Assembly (NCBI RefSeq): GCF_000724605.1
Contig: NZ_CP008802.1
Coordinates: 310,001 to 374,000, forward strand
Source: Actinotignum schaalii
GTDB lineage: Bacteria; Actinomycetota; Actinomycetes; Actinomycetales; Actinomycetaceae
Length of the DNA: 64,000 nucleotides
Direction of reading: 5' to 3'
Shown here: positions 47,407 through 57,085 of the stretch, in pieces
Numbering within the stretch: position 1 is the stretch's first letter
Layout of the letters: every line of letters starts with the position of its first letter
Notes under the pieces: generated by a model
Told to the model about the DNA's origin: nothing
The model's input: the letters and a program-made list of their open reading frames with translations, nothing else
Databases searched by the model: none
Program-made: the position numbers and the translations under genes

Positions 47407-49386
47407 ATGCCCGCACGTCTATCCGTGGACGGCACCCTCGTCACCCTTGACGAACCGTGCCCGGGAACCGCCTACTTCGCCGCGGATCGCGCGATTGTCG
47501 CCCTGAAAGTTAACGGGGAACTCAAGGATTTGGCCACGGATTTGACCACGCTGGACGGTGCCGAGGTGGAAACCGTGCGCATCGACTCCCCGGACGGGCT
47601 CAATATTCTCCGTCATTCCGCCACCCACGTGCTGGCCCAGGCAGTCCAGCAGATCTACCCGGATGCGAATCTGGGCATCGGCCCCTTCATCGAAGACGGC
47701 TTCTACTACGATTTCGGCAATATTGACCCGGTTACCCCGGAGATGCTGAAAGAGCTCGAAAAGCGCATGAAGCGCATCGTCAAGGAAAATCAGCGTTTCG
47801 TGCGCCGCGAAGTCACCGAAGAAGAAGCGCGCCAGGAAGAAGCCTCCCAGCCCTACAAGCTTGAGCTCATCACCACCAAGGGCCACGATGCGGATGGTGC
47901 CAGCGTGGAAGTGGGCCACGGCGGGCTCACCATGTACGACAACGTCAACCGCCACGGTGATGTGGTGTGGACCGATCTGTGCCGCGGGCCCCACCTGCCC
48001 TCCACCAAGTTCATCGGCAATGGTTTCGCGCTCACCCGCGCCTCGGCCGCCTACTGGAAGGGCGATCAGAATAACGATCACCTCCAACGCATTTACGGCA
48101 CCGCCTGGCCGAGCAAGGAAGAACTGGATGCCTACCAGACCCGCATTGCCGAAGCGCAGCGCCGGGATCACCGCCGCTTGGGCACCGAACTTGATCTGTT
48201 CTCCTTCCCCGATGAAATTGGTTCCGGGCTTCCGGTGTTCCATCCCAAGGGCGGCATTATCCGCATGGAAATGGAAAATTACTCCCGCCAGCGTCATATC
48301 GAAGCCGGCTACGATTTCGTCAATACCCCGCACATCACCAAGGGGCAGCTCTTCCAAACCTCCGGGCATCTGTCCTGGTACAAGGACGGCATGTTCCCGG
48401 CCATGCGGGTGGATGAGGATCAGGATTACTACCTCAAGCCGATGAACTGCCCCATGCACTCCCTTATTTATAAGGCGCGCGGGCGTTCTTACCGCGATCT
48501 GCCGCTGCGGCTCTTCGAATTCGGGACGGTGTACCGCTACGAAAAGTCCGGTGTGATTCACGGCCTCACCCGTGCCCGCGGCTTCACCCAGGATGATGCC
48601 CATATTTACACCACCCGCGAGCAGATGCGCGAGGAACTTTCCTCCCTGCTCACTTTCGTGCTGTCCCTCCTCAAGGACTACGGCCTCAACGATTTCTACC
48701 TGGAGCTGTCCACGAAGGACCCCAAGAAGTTCATCGGGGATGATGACCTGTGGGAAGAAGCCACCCGTACCCTGGAAGAAGTGGCACTCTCCTCCGGCCT
48801 GGAACTGGTACCCGATCCGGAAGGGGCGGCCTTCTACGGCCCCAAGATCTCGGTGCAGGCCCGCGATGCCATCGGCCGCACCTGGCAGATGTCCACGATC
48901 CAGCTTGATTTCAACCTCCCCGAGCGTTTCGGGCTGGAATACACCGCGCCGGACGGCTCGCGCCAGCGCCCGGTTATGATCCACCGGGCCCTCTTCGGTT
49001 CCATCGAACGCTTCCTGGGCGTGCTGGTTGAGCACTACGCCGGGGCTTTCCCCGCCTGGCTCGCCCCCGTGCAGGTGCGCCTGGTGCCTGTGGCTGAAAC
49101 CTTCAACGACTACTGCGAAGATATTGCCCGGCGCCTGCGCGAACAGCATATTCGCGCCGAAGTGGATACGTCCGATGATCGCTTCGGTAAGAAGATTCGT
49201 AACGCCGCGAAGGAGAAGATTCCCTTCACCCTCATTGCCGGTGGGGACGACGTCGACGCCGGTGCCGTGTCCTTCCGTTTCCGCGATGGCGAACAGCATA
49301 ACGGGGTCGCTATTGACGAAGCGATCGCGCATATCGTGGATGTGGTACGACGGCGCGCTAACGAGCCGGAAGCGGAGAAGTTCTAA
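47407..49386 (+). CDS. thrS: Threonyl-tRNA synthetase
   Basis: 659-residue class II synthetase. An N-terminal TGS-like domain ([10 protein letters not shown]...) is followed by an editing domain with [11 protein letters not shown] and the catalytic core, with motif 2 [32 protein letters not shown], zinc-ligand Cys in [14 protein letters not shown] and motif 3 [25 protein letters not shown]-terminal anticodon-binding domain ([12 protein letters not shown]...) closes it. AAGGAG is 6 bp before ATG 47407; an in-frame ATG at 47380 would start before this site and is rejected. Its stop overlaps the pgsA start (TAATG). Confidence 0.96.
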   Translation: MPARLSVDGTLVTLDEPCPGTAYFAADRAIVALKVNGELKDLATDLTTLDGAEVETVRIDSPDGLNILRHSATHVLAQAVQQIYPDANLGIGPFIEDGFYYDFGNIDPVTPEMLKELEKRMKRIVKENQRFVRREVTEEEARQEEASQPYKLELITTKGHDADGASVEVGHGGLTMYDNVNRHGDVVWTDLCRGPHLPSTKFIGNGFALTRASAAYWKGDQNNDHLQRIYGTAWPSKEELDAYQTRIAEAQRRDHRRLGTELDLFSFPDEIGSGLPVFHPKGGIIRMEMENYSRQRHIEAGYDFVNTPHITKGQLFQTSGHLSWYKDGMFPAMRVDEDQDYYLKPMNCPMHSLIYKARGRSYRDLPLRLFEFGTVYRYEKSGVIHGLTRARGFTQDDAHIYTTREQMREELSSLLTFVLSLLKDYGLNDFYLELSTKDPKKFIGDDDLWEEATRTLEEVALSSGLELVPDPEGAAFYGPKISVQARDAIGRTWQMSTIQLDFNLPERFGLEYTAPDGSRQRPVMIHRALFGSIERFLGVLVEHYAGAFPAWLAPVQVRLVPVAETFNDYCEDIARRLREQHIRAEVDTSDDRFGKKIRNAAKEKIPFTLIAGGDDVDAGAVSFRFRDGEQHNGVAIDEAIAHIVDVVRRRANEPEAEKF

Positions 49387-50117
49387 TGCTCTCTCGGAGC
49401 GGGCGGCCCCTGGCCCAGGCAATTTTCGGTCCCATCGCGCGCCTGTGCGTGCGCGCGGGGATCAGCGCCGATGCCGTAACGATCACCGGGACCGTGGCGG
49501 TGGTGGCCTGCGCGCTCATCCTCTATCCCCTCGGGCACCCGGTGTGGGCCTCCTGGATTATCGGTATCACCGTGATTTTCGATAGCCTTGACGGCCAAAT
49601 CGCGAGGCTCACCGGAACCGCTTCCCGCTGGGGTGCTTTCCTGGATTCCACCCTGGACCGCCTGGCAGATTCCGCGATATTCTGCGGGATCCTGCTGTGG
49701 ATCGTGCGCTGGAATATCGGTGCCGGCGCGGGGCTCACCGAGTGGCTGGCCCTCGCCTGTCTGGCGGCCCTGCCGGCCGCGCTGTGTACCTCCTATGCGC
49801 GTGCCCGCGCCGAGGCAGTGGGATTCACCGCGAATGTGGGGATCAGTGAACGCGCTGACCGGCTCGTGATTGTGCTCCTCGGGGCGTTGATTACCGGATA
49901 CGGGGCGAGTGCCTGGGTGCTGCTGGTGGCCCTGGCCTACCTCGCGGTAGCCGGGTGGATTACGGTGGCCCAGCGCATGGTGACCGTCTACCGGCAGTCC
50001 CGCGTAGCCGCAACGCAGGCCCGCGCTGAGCACGGTGCCGATGAATGCGTCGCCGGTGATCTGAATTACGGTGGGCACAATGCCGGTGAGCGGGCTGGCC
50101 AGGGGAGCGGCCAGTGA
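49386..50117 (+). CDS. pgsA: Phosphatidylinositol phosphate synthase
   Basis: 243-residue CDP-alcohol phosphatidyltransferase. The family motif is complete: D66-SL-D69-G70-QI-A73-R74, then G83, D87 and D91. Six hydrophobic helices follow the amphipathic N-terminus. In actinobacteria the member located before pimA makes phosphatidylinositol phosphate from CDP-diacylglycerol and inositol 1-phosphate, the precursor of PI and PIMs; substrate assignment rests on this context. The tail is hydrophilic. It overlaps thrS by 1 bp and the acyltransferase gene by 4 bp. Confidence 0.9.
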   Translation: MLSRSGRPLAQAIFGPIARLCVRAGISADAVTITGTVAVVACALILYPLGHPVWASWIIGITVIFDSLDGQIARLTGTASRWGAFLDSTLDRLADSAIFCGILLWIVRWNIGAGAGLTEWLALACLAALPAALCTSYARARAEAVGFTANVGISERADRLVIVLLGALITGYGASAWVLLVALAYLAVAGWITVAQRMVTVYRQSRVAATQARAEHGADECVAGDLNYGGHNAGERAGQGSGQ

Positions 50118-51121
50118 ATCTCGGCAATCTTCTTTTCCGCGCCACCGGGGCGGTGGCTCGGCTCCCCGAACCGGTGGGCCGCGGCCTCTTCGCCGCGGTC
50201 GGGACGGTCGCCGGAAGCCTGCCGCTGCGCGGAACCCAGCAGCTGCGCCGCAACCTGGCGCGGGTACGGCCAGATATGCGCGGGCGTGCTGCCCGCCGGC
50301 TGAGCCGTGCGGCCATGCGTTCCTATATGCGTTACTATTACGAAGCTCTGCGCCTGGGAACCTGGGAAGCCGATGATTTTGCGGCTCGGGTCATCGAGGA
50401 CGGCCTTGATTCCGCCCGCGCGGAATTCGCTCGCGGCCATGCCCTCATCGGGGCGCTCATGCACATGGGGAATTGGGATATGGCCGGGGCCTGGTCGCGC
50501 TATTTTCTCGCCCCCGTGCACACCCTGGTAGAAAAACTCGAACCGGCCGAGGTATTCGAGCGCTTCGTGCGCCTGCGTGAAAATATTGGGATGGTTATCT
50601 ATCCCGTGGTCAAAGGGGGCGGGGCCATCCACCGCCTCGCGGAGGACACCCGGCAGGGCCCCATTCTGGCCCCGGTCCTCGCGGATCGGGATCTCACCGC
50701 TTCCGGGGTGGAAGTGGAATTCTTCGGGGAGAAAATGCTGGCTGCCGCCGGACCGGCCATTCTTGCCATAGATACCGGCTGCGCCGTCGTTCCTATTTTT
50801 TCCTACTACGTGAAAAAGGAACGTACCCGGGCCGTCCCCACCCGGTGGCGCATGGTGCTGCGCAGCGGCGCACCTATCCGCGCCCGCGTGGATGCCGCGG
50901 CCTCCCCGCGCGAGCGCCACGCGGACATCGCGCGCATCACCCAGGAATGGATCACGGCTTTTGAAAGCGTGCTGGCCGAGCACCCCGAGGACTGGCATAT
51001 GCTCCAGCCCGTTTTCGTTGCCGATTTGGATCCTGAGCGCTACCGCACCAACCGCGAGAAAGCCGCCCGGGAGCTCGCGCGCCGGCAAGCAGAGTACGAC
51101 GCGAAGGAAGGAACGCCGTGA
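50114..51121 (+). CDS. patA: Phosphatidylinositol mannoside acyltransferase
   Basis: 335-residue HtrB/LpxL-type acyltransferase that adds a fatty acid to the mannose of PIM1/PIM2 (PatA, Rv2611c in M. tuberculosis). The HX4D catalytic motif is H117-MGNW-D122, with LAPVLADRDL and VPIFSYYVKKER downstream. An N-terminal hydrophobic segment (GNLLFRATGAVARL) probably peripherally anchors it to the inner leaflet. GTG start overlapping pgsA; its own stop overlaps the pimA start. Confidence 0.9.
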   Translation: MNLGNLLFRATGAVARLPEPVGRGLFAAVGTVAGSLPLRGTQQLRRNLARVRPDMRGRAARRLSRAAMRSYMRYYYEALRLGTWEADDFAARVIEDGLDSARAEFARGHALIGALMHMGNWDMAGAWSRYFLAPVHTLVEKLEPAEVFERFVRLRENIGMVIYPVVKGGGAIHRLAEDTRQGPILAPVLADRDLTASGVEVEFFGEKMLAAAGPAILAIDTGCAVVPIFSYYVKKERTRAVPTRWRMVLRSGAPIRARVDAAASPRERHADIARITQEWITAFESVLAEHPEDWHMLQPVFVADLDPERYRTNREKAARELARRQAEYDAKEGTP

Positions 51122-52242
51122 ACATCGGGATTGCCTGCCCCTATTCGTGGGACGTGCCCGGGGGAGTGGGATTCCATATCCGGGATCTAGCTGAGGAACT
51201 CATCGCCCGCGGGCACAGTGTTTCGGTGATCGCCCCGAGTGAAGAAAACGAGGCACTGCCCGATTACGTGGTGCCGGTGGGCGCCTCCGTGGCGATTCCC
51301 TATAACGGTTCGGTGGCGCGCCTCTCCTTCGGGCCGCGCGTCAATCGGGCGGTGCGGCGCTGGCTACGCGACGGGAATTTCGATGTGCTCCACGTGCACG
51401 AACCCTTTGTTCCTTCCGTGTCGATGCTTGCGCTCATGAGCGCGGAATGCCCGGTGGTGTCCACCCACCACACCGCCATGGATCGCTCCCGGGCTTTCGA
51501 CCTTTTCTCCCCGGTGCTGCGCCCCATCCTGGAGAAAATCCAGGCGCGGATCGCGGTTTCCCAAGAAGCACGCCGCACCACCGTGCAATATTTAGGCGGG
51601 GATGCTTTTATTATTCCCAACGGCGTGTACACCGCGGATTTCGAGGTGCCGCGCGATGCGCGTTTTACCGGTACACCCGATTCGCCCACCTTCGGCTTCC
51701 TCGGCCGCCTGGATGAACCGCGCAAGGGCCTGCCCGTGCTGGCTGCCGCAGCCCCGCTCATCCTGCGCGACTACCCGCAGGCGCGCTTCTTCGTGGCCGG
51801 GAAAGGCGATGAGGCAGCCGCCCGGGAACTCTTCGGGGAAGCGGCCACCCAGGTGACCTTCCTCGGGCCGGTCAGCGATGCCGATAAAGCCGCGATGCTC
51901 GCCAGCGTGGACCTCTACGTGGCCCCTAATACCGGCGGTGAATCCTTCGGAATTATTCTTATCGAAGCGATGAGCGCGGGCGGCTTCGTGCTCGCCTCGG
52001 ATATTCCCGCCTTCCGCGCGGTGCTGGGCGGGGGAACCTTCGGGGATCACTTCGCCAATGAAGACCCGGAGGATCTGGCTCGGGTTGCGCTGGCCGCCCT
52101 GCGCGATCCGCAACGCCGGGCCCGGGTGGCCCAGGCCGGCCAGGCCGAAGCCCAACGCTACGACTGGTCCACGGTGGCCTCTCAAGTTTTTGCCGTATAC
52201 GAAACCGCGGTCCGCACCGCCCACATGGAGGTAGAGCAGTGA
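51118..52242 (+). CDS. pimA: Phosphatidyl-myo-inositol mannosyltransferase
   Basis: 374-residue GT4-family GT-B glycosyltransferase transferring mannose from GDP-mannose to phosphatidylinositol, the first step of PIM synthesis. Motifs: CPYSWDVPGGVGFHIRDLAEEL (donor/phosphate loop), VLHVHEPFVPS, STHHTAMDRSR, FLGRLDEPRKG and the E-x7-E region GGESFGIILIEAMSAG. Fully embedded in the thrS-pgsA-patA-pimA operon; the 4-bp overlap with the next gene indicates coupling. Confidence 0.94.
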   Translation: MNIGIACPYSWDVPGGVGFHIRDLAEELIARGHSVSVIAPSEENEALPDYVVPVGASVAIPYNGSVARLSFGPRVNRAVRRWLRDGNFDVLHVHEPFVPSVSMLALMSAECPVVSTHHTAMDRSRAFDLFSPVLRPILEKIQARIAVSQEARRTTVQYLGGDAFIIPNGVYTADFEVPRDARFTGTPDSPTFGFLGRLDEPRKGLPVLAAAAPLILRDYPQARFFVAGKGDEAAARELFGEAATQVTFLGPVSDADKAAMLASVDLYVAPNTGGESFGIILIEAMSAGGFVLASDIPAFRAVLGGGTFGDHFANEDPEDLARVALAALRDPQRRARVAQAGQAEAQRYDWSTVASQVFAVYETAVRTAHMEVEQ

Positions 52243-52832
52243 ATCTTTGGTGGTCCCTTGCCCTTCTCGCCGGTGTGGTGCTCCTTCTGCTCGGGTTCAG
52301 CGCGGCCCTCGCGGCCCGCCGCCTCGACCGCCTCCACACCACTCTCCTGAAATCCCGCCGCGCGGTGGAACAGGCCCTCGCTGCCCGGGCCCGTACCACC
52401 TACGATATGGCGATGTCCGGGGAGCTGGATATGGCCGGGGCCCTTATCCTCACCGATAGTGCGCAGCGGGTACTTTCTGCCTCCATGCTCCCGGTGGTGG
52501 CGGACGGATTGGAGGCCCTGCCCGGTGATATGCGCGCAGATCTGCCCGATCCGGCGGTGGCCGCCCGGGAGCGGCGCGCGGTGGAATCCGAGCTTTCCCG
52601 TGCCCTGCGCCTCACCGTGGATGAGCTGGACCCGAACGATATCACCGATGCGGCGGCCCGCGAATTTTACCGGCGCTTGGAGCGCGCCCGCCTCGATGTG
52701 CGCATGACGCGCTCTTTCCATAATTCGCATGTGGATCAGGCGCGCCGGGTGCGTAATTCCCGGGTCCTCTCCATTTTCCCCATCGCCGGGCACGCCCCGG
52801 TCCCGCAAACCATCGATATTGATGATGAATAA
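52239..52832 (+). CDS. Conserved membrane-anchored protein downstream of pimA
   Basis: 197 residues: one N-terminal TM helix (WWSLALLAGVVLLLLGFSAALA) then a long helical cytoplasmic part rich in Arg/Glu/Ala (RLDRLHTTLLKSRRAVEQALAARARTTYDMA), resembling LemA-like helical bundles. In M. tuberculosis the gene at this place, Rv2609c, is a membrane protein with a Nudix signature. Here the membrane part and the Nudix part are separate but in the same reading frame, 9 bp apart. Role unknown, presumably linked to PIM synthesis by context. Confidence 0.8.
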   Translation: MNLWWSLALLAGVVLLLLGFSAALAARRLDRLHTTLLKSRRAVEQALAARARTTYDMAMSGELDMAGALILTDSAQRVLSASMLPVVADGLEALPGDMRADLPDPAVAARERRAVESELSRALRLTVDELDPNDITDAAAREFYRRLERARLDVRMTRSFHNSHVDQARRVRNSRVLSIFPIAGHAPVPQTIDIDDE

Positions 52833-52841
52833 GAGCACCCG

Positions 52842-53348
52842 ATGACCACTACCCCGCGGCGCGCCGCCCGCATTATTGCCCTGGATGAGGCCGGCCGGGT
52901 CCTCCTCATCCGCGGCCACGACCGGGATGACCCCACCCACCGCTGGTGGTTCACGCCCGGTGGGGGATTGGAGGATACGGAAAGCCCCCGAGCGGCAGCG
53001 GTACGGGAATTCCGGGAGGAGACTGGCGTCGTCGTAACTGAAACGGAACTCATTGGGCCGGTCCTGCGCAGGCACGCAACTTTTCGTTTCGCGCGTGCCA
53101 CCCTCAATCAAGACGAAGTATTTTTCGCGGTGCGCCTGGACGCGGAGCGCGCCCGCGCGGCGGTGACCGGACGCGGGCGGGCCTGGACCGCTGCGGAAGA
53201 AGAACTCCTCGACGCGATCCACTGGCGCACCGGTGCGCAACTCATCGGCTCGGCGAGCGAGCGGGTCTACCCCGCGGGCCTCGCGGAGCTCGCCGCCCAG
53301 GTGCATGCCGGCTGGGACGGCACGTGCCGCGAGATGTGGGACAACTGA
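52842..53348 (+). CDS. Nudix hydrolase
   Basis: 168-residue Nudix protein. The Nudix box is GGLEDTESPRAAAVREFREETGV, fitting GX5EX7REUXEEXGU, preceded by RWWFTPGGG. It hydrolyses some nucleoside diphosphate linked to another moiety; the substrate is unknown. It is in the same frame as the preceding membrane gene with a single TAA between, which suggests fission of a fused ancestor or the reverse. The stop codon lies in the first unit of a 16-bp tandem repeat. Confidence 0.88.
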   Translation: MTTTPRRAARIIALDEAGRVLLIRGHDRDDPTHRWWFTPGGGLEDTESPRAAAVREFREETGVVVTETELIGPVLRRHATFRFARATLNQDEVFFAVRLDAERARAAVTGRGRAWTAAEEELLDAIHWRTGAQLIGSASERVYPAGLAELAAQVHAGWDGTCREMWDN

Positions 53349-53390
53349 AGCTCAAGAAAACTGAACCTCAGGAAAACTGAACACCGAGAG
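53343..53390. repeat. 16-bp tandem repeat, three units, across a stop codon
   Basis: AACTGAAGCTCAAGAA, AACTGAACCTCAGGAA and AACTGAACACCGAGAG (53343, 53359, 53375). The TGA in the first unit is the stop of the Nudix gene. Confidence 0.8.
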
Positions 53391-53496
53391 CACCGGACTT
53401 CGGAAAAGTTGTGGCGCGCTGCGGCCCGGGTAATAGTTCCCGGGCCACGAACCGCGTACAATGGCTCCGGAAGTTTTTATCTACTCGGGAGGACAC

Positions 53497-54252
53497 GTGT
53501 CAGGACACTCCAAGTGGGCAACCACCAAGCATAAGAAAGCCGCTAATGACGCCAAGCGCGGCAAGCTCTTCGCCCGTCTGGTCAAGAACATCGAAGTGGC
53601 GGCGGCAACCGGTGGTGGCGATCCCGCGGGTAACCCCACGCTCTTTGACGCGATCCGCAAGGCCAAGCAGAACTCGGTGCCGGCCGATAATATCGATCGC
53701 GCCGTCAAGCGTGGTTCGGGTGAAACTGATGATTCCATCCAGTACGAAGCCATTACGTACGAAGGCTACGGCCCGGGCGGGGTGGCTATCCTCATCGAAT
53801 GCCTGACCGATAACCGCAACCGCGCCGCATCGGATGTGCGCACCGCCCTCACCCGCAATGGCGGAACGCTGGCGGATCCCGGTTCGGTTTCCTATCTCTT
53901 TAATCGCCGTGGTGTGGTGGAAGCGGTCAAGGGGGAGAACACCGAGGACGACGTCCTCATGGCCGTTCTTGACGCCGGCGCTGAAGAAATTGAGGACGAC
54001 GGCGATACCTTCACTATCTACTGCGCCGCCAGCGATGTGGTAGCCGTGCGCACCGCGCTCCAGGAAGCCGGAATTGACTACAATTCCGCCGAATCGCGCT
54101 TCGTGCCCTCCACCAATGTTCCGCTGGATCGTGCAGGCGCGGAAAAGCTCCTCAAGCTCACCGATGCTCTCGACGATGTGGATGATATTCAAGAGGTCTA
54201 CACCAACGCGGATATTGCCGACGAGATCCTCGCCGAGCTCGAGGGTGAGTAG
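53497..54252 (+). CDS. yebC: YebC/PmpR-family regulatory protein
   Basis: 251-residue three-domain protein with the strict family opening [27 protein letters not shown] and [24 protein letters not shown]. YebC proteins were described as transcriptional regulators and more recently as translation factors for proline stretches. Start GTG 53497 follows GGGAGGA; an in-frame ATG at 53461 adds 12 unrelated residues. Its stop overlaps the ruvC start (TAGTG), the conserved yebC-ruvC arrangement. Confidence 0.95.
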   Translation: MSGHSKWATTKHKKAANDAKRGKLFARLVKNIEVAAATGGGDPAGNPTLFDAIRKAKQNSVPADNIDRAVKRGSGETDDSIQYEAITYEGYGPGGVAILIECLTDNRNRAASDVRTALTRNGGTLADPGSVSYLFNRRGVVEAVKGENTEDDVLMAVLDAGAEEIEDDGDTFTIYCAASDVVAVRTALQEAGIDYNSAESRFVPSTNVPLDRAGAEKLLKLTDALDDVDDIQEVYTNADIADEILAELEGE

Positions 54253-54890
54253 TGCGCATTCTGGGGATTGACCCGGGACTCACGCGCTGCGGGTTGGGAA
54301 CCATTGACGCCGATGTGACGCGGCGGGTACGCCTGGTGGATATGCGCGTGGCGCGTTCCCCGGTGGACCTGGCCCCGCATCGGCGTCTCCTCCTCATCGC
54401 GGATGAAATTGACGCGGTGATCGCGGAATTTTCCCCCGAAGTCGTGGCGGTGGAACGTGTTTTCGCGCAGGAAAATGTGCGTTCGGTAACGTCCACCGCG
54501 CAGGTGGCCGGTATCGCGATGCTGGCCGCCGCCCGCGCCCAGCTGCCCCTCGGCCTGCATTCACCCTCCGAAGTGAAGGCAGCGGTGACGGGCTCGGGGC
54601 GCGCCGGGAAACTCCAGGTGCAAAATATGGTCCAGCGGATTTTGGGTTTAGCGGAACTGCCGCGCCCCAAGGATGCCGCGGATGCCCTGGCCATCGCGAT
54701 TACCCACGCCTGGCGCGGGGGCGCCCACGCCCTGGACGCCACGGTGGATAACGGCCAGCACGGCGGGGCCGGCACCCTCCCGCGCGCCGAAGGAGCCGAT
54801 TTAACACCGGCGCAGCGCATGTGGGCGGGAGCCGAACGCATGAGCCGGCGCGCCGGGGCGGTTTCCCCGCACCGCTCCGCAAGCGGTTAG
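54252..54890 (+). CDS. ruvC: Holliday junction endonuclease RuvC
   Basis: 212-residue resolvase with RNase H fold. Catalytic acids: Asp7 in ILGIDPGLTRCG, Glu68 in VVAVERVFAQENV, and Asp141 and Asp144 in PKDAADALAIAITH. The conserved core ends near residue 155; the remaining 55 residues are a non-conserved Ala/Arg-rich tail, longer than in most RuvC. GTG start overlaps yebC, and it is followed by ruvA after 23 bp. Confidence 0.95.
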   Translation: MRILGIDPGLTRCGLGTIDADVTRRVRLVDMRVARSPVDLAPHRRLLLIADEIDAVIAEFSPEVVAVERVFAQENVRSVTSTAQVAGIAMLAAARAQLPLGLHSPSEVKAAVTGSGRAGKLQVQNMVQRILGLAELPRPKDAADALAIAITHAWRGGAHALDATVDNGQHGGAGTLPRAEGADLTPAQRMWAGAERMSRRAGAVSPHRSASG

Positions 54891-54913
54891 AGTCATGAGG
54901 AAGGGAGCCCGGA

Positions 54914-55507
54914 GTGATTGCAAGTATTCGCGGAACTGTGAGCCGTATTACCACCACGTTCGCGGTGGTGGAGGTTGGCGGGTGGGGCGTCAAAGTTTTT
55001 GCGACGCCGGATACCCTCTCGCGCCTGCGTGAAGGCGCGGAAGCTTTTCTCTACACCTCGCTGGTCGCCAGCCGCGACGATCTGCCCTCCCTCTACGGTT
55101 TTAGCGAAGCCGACGAGCGCGATGTTTACGAAATCATGCAGACGGTTTCCGGGATCGGCGCCAAAGTTGCGCTCACGCTCCTTTCCGTCCACACCCCAAA
55201 CGCCCTGCGCGCCGCCGTGCAATCCAAGGACGAGGCGGCCCTCACCCGGGTCCCCGGTATTGGTAAGAAAAGCGCCCAGCGCATTATTTTAGAGCTGGGT
55301 AATAAGCTCGGCCCGGCCCCGGTGTCCGCCGGTGAAACGGCCAGCCCCGAGGCGGATCCGAGTGCCGTAGTTGCCGGTCTGGTGGGACTGGGGTGGAAGG
55401 AAAGCGACGCCGTCGCCGCCTATGAAGAAGCGCGCACCCACGTACCCCAGGGCACCGTGGCCCAACTACTGCGCGCCAGTCTCCAAATACTAGGGGCCCG
55501 CCGATGA
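54914..55507 (+). CDS. ruvA: Holliday junction branch migration protein RuvA
   Basis: 197-residue protein binding four-way junctions. An OB-fold domain I ([29 protein letters not shown]) is followed by two helix-hairpin-helix elements ([36 protein letters not shown]), an acidic-free linker and a three-helix domain III that contacts RuvB ([22 protein letters not shown]). GTG start with GGGAGCC upstream; ATGA overlap with ruvB. Confidence 0.95.
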   Translation: MIASIRGTVSRITTTFAVVEVGGWGVKVFATPDTLSRLREGAEAFLYTSLVASRDDLPSLYGFSEADERDVYEIMQTVSGIGAKVALTLLSVHTPNALRAAVQSKDEAALTRVPGIGKKSAQRIILELGNKLGPAPVSAGETASPEADPSAVVAGLVGLGWKESDAVAAYEEARTHVPQGTVAQLLRASLQILGARR

Positions 55508-56523
55508 GCGAAGATATGTCCTTCGACGCGGGTCTGGTCTCCCCGGAAGCCAACGAAACAGAGCGCGCCGCCGAAGCGGCCCTGCGCCCGCGCCAGCTTT
55601 CCGAATTCGTGGGCCAGGATACCGTGCGCGACCAGCTCTCCCTCGTGCTCCAGGCCGCGGTGCAACGCGGTCGCACCCCCGATCACGTGCTCCTCTCCGG
55701 CCCGCCGGGTCTGGGGAAAACCACCCTCGCCATGATTATCGCGGCGGAAGTGGGTGGGGCGCTGCGCCTAACCTCCGGGCCGGCGATTCAACATTCAGGA
55801 GACCTGGCCGCGATTCTCTCCTCCGTGCAGGAAAACGACGTCCTGTTCATTGACGAAATCCACCGCCTGGCTCGCAACGCCGAAGAAATGCTCTACCTGG
55901 CTATGGAAGATTTTCGGGTGGACGTGATGGTCGGGAAGGGACCGGGTGCCACCTCGATCCCGCTGCCGCTACCGTTCTTCACGGTGGTAGGGGCGACGAC
56001 GCGCGCCGGTTTGCTGCCTGCTCCCTTGCGTGATCGCTTCGGCTTCACGGCGCACCTGGAATATTACGAACAGCGCGATCTGGCCCGCATTGTGCGGCGC
56101 AACGCCGTCAAGCTCGGCCATAGCATTACCGAGGATGCCGCGCAGGAAATTGCCGGGCGCTCGCGCGGGACCCCGCGTATCGCCAACCGGCTGCTGCGCC
56201 GCGTCCAGGACTGGGCGCAGGTGCGCGGCACCGGGGATCTGGACCTGAGGGCCGCGCGGGCTGCCCTCGATCTTTTCCAGGTGGATCCCGCCGGGCTGGA
56301 TCGCCTTGACCGCGCGGTACTCGACGCGGTCTGCACTCGCTTCGGGGGCGGGCCGGTGGGCCTGACCACCCTCGCGGTATCGGTCGGCGAAGAACCCGAA
56401 ACGGTGGAAACCGTGGTGGAGCCCTATTTGGTGCGTGAAGGCTACCTGGTGCGTACCCCGCGCGGGCGGATGGCGGCCCCGCGGGCCTGGACACACCTGG
56501 GTTTAACTCCGCCTACAGATTAG
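55504..56523 (+). CDS. ruvB: Holliday junction branch migration ATPase RuvB
   Basis: 339-residue AAA+ motor. Walker A is GPPGLGKTT (66-74) and Walker B is LFIDEIHR (114-121). Sensor 1 lies in [13 protein letters not shown], the arginine finger region in PLRDRFGF, and sensor 2 in [20 protein letters not shown]-terminal winged helix ([14 protein letters not shown]) binds DNA. It is translationally coupled to ruvA, and the operon ends before yajC, which has its own -10 box TAAACT at 56561-56566. Confidence 0.96.
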   Translation: MSEDMSFDAGLVSPEANETERAAEAALRPRQLSEFVGQDTVRDQLSLVLQAAVQRGRTPDHVLLSGPPGLGKTTLAMIIAAEVGGALRLTSGPAIQHSGDLAAILSSVQENDVLFIDEIHRLARNAEEMLYLAMEDFRVDVMVGKGPGATSIPLPLPFFTVVGATTRAGLLPAPLRDRFGFTAHLEYYEQRDLARIVRRNAVKLGHSITEDAAQEIAGRSRGTPRIANRLLRRVQDWAQVRGTGDLDLRAARAALDLFQVDPAGLDRLDRAVLDAVCTRFGGGPVGLTTLAVSVGEEPETVETVVEPYLVREGYLVRTPRGRMAAPRAWTHLGLTPPTD

Positions 56524-56603
56524 TTTCGTCACGGCCGCCGGTGTTTTCAGCTATGCACGGTAAACTGGCACGGTAATTATTGTCTTTTCCAAGGAGCTTT
56601 CGC

Positions 56604-57080
56604 GTGGAATTCGCCATCATGGGCGTCATCCTGGTGGGGATGGTGCTGTTCATGTCCCAGTCCAATAAGAAGGCCCGGGCACGTGCTGAGGAACACCGCA
56701 ATAGCATTCTGGTGGTCGGCACGGATGTCATGACCACCGCTGGTTTTTACGGGCGCATTGTTGCGATTGACGGGGATGCGGTGACGCTCGAAAGTCCCTC
56801 CGGGGATGAAACTGTGTGGTCGCGCCTGGCCATTCGGGAGCAAGCCTCTATTCCCTTTGCGCCGGTCAGTGAAGAAGAAGCGGCGGCGGAAGATGCCGCG
56901 GAAGCCGCCCGCCTGAGCGCTTCGGAAGAATCCGGGGCCGGGGCGGTTGCGGATAATGCCGCGGGAACCGGTGCTCCCACTGGCGCGGCCACCCCGGAAG
57001 TGACCGGTCACGTGACTCCTCGGAGCACGGACTCGGCTTTTGGTGAAAAGAAAGATGAGTCGGGCTCGGCCTGGAAGTAA
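56604..57080 (+). CDS. yajC: Preprotein translocase subunit YajC
   Basis: 158-residue single-pass membrane protein associated with SecDF. One N-terminal TM helix (FAIMGVILVGMVLFMSQ) is followed by RARAEEHRNSILVVGTDVMTTAGFYGRIVAIDGDAVTLES, the conserved small beta domain, and then a disordered acidic/Gly-Ala-rich tail. Start GTG 56604 follows AAGGAG at 7 bp; an in-frame ATG at 56580 precedes that site and is rejected. Only 5 bp separate it from secD. Confidence 0.9.
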   Translation: MEFAIMGVILVGMVLFMSQSNKKARARAEEHRNSILVVGTDVMTTAGFYGRIVAIDGDAVTLESPSGDETVWSRLAIREQASIPFAPVSEEEAAAEDAAEAARLSASEESGAGAVADNAAGTGAPTGAATPEVTGHVTPRSTDSAFGEKKDESGSAWK

Positions 57081-57085
57081 ACACT

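Noticed and set aside
47419-49422. 667-codon open frame antisense to thrS
   Set aside because: It mirrors the codon phase of thrS, a common artefact of GC-rich third positions. The translation is His/Gly-rich with no domain, and thrS is unmistakable.
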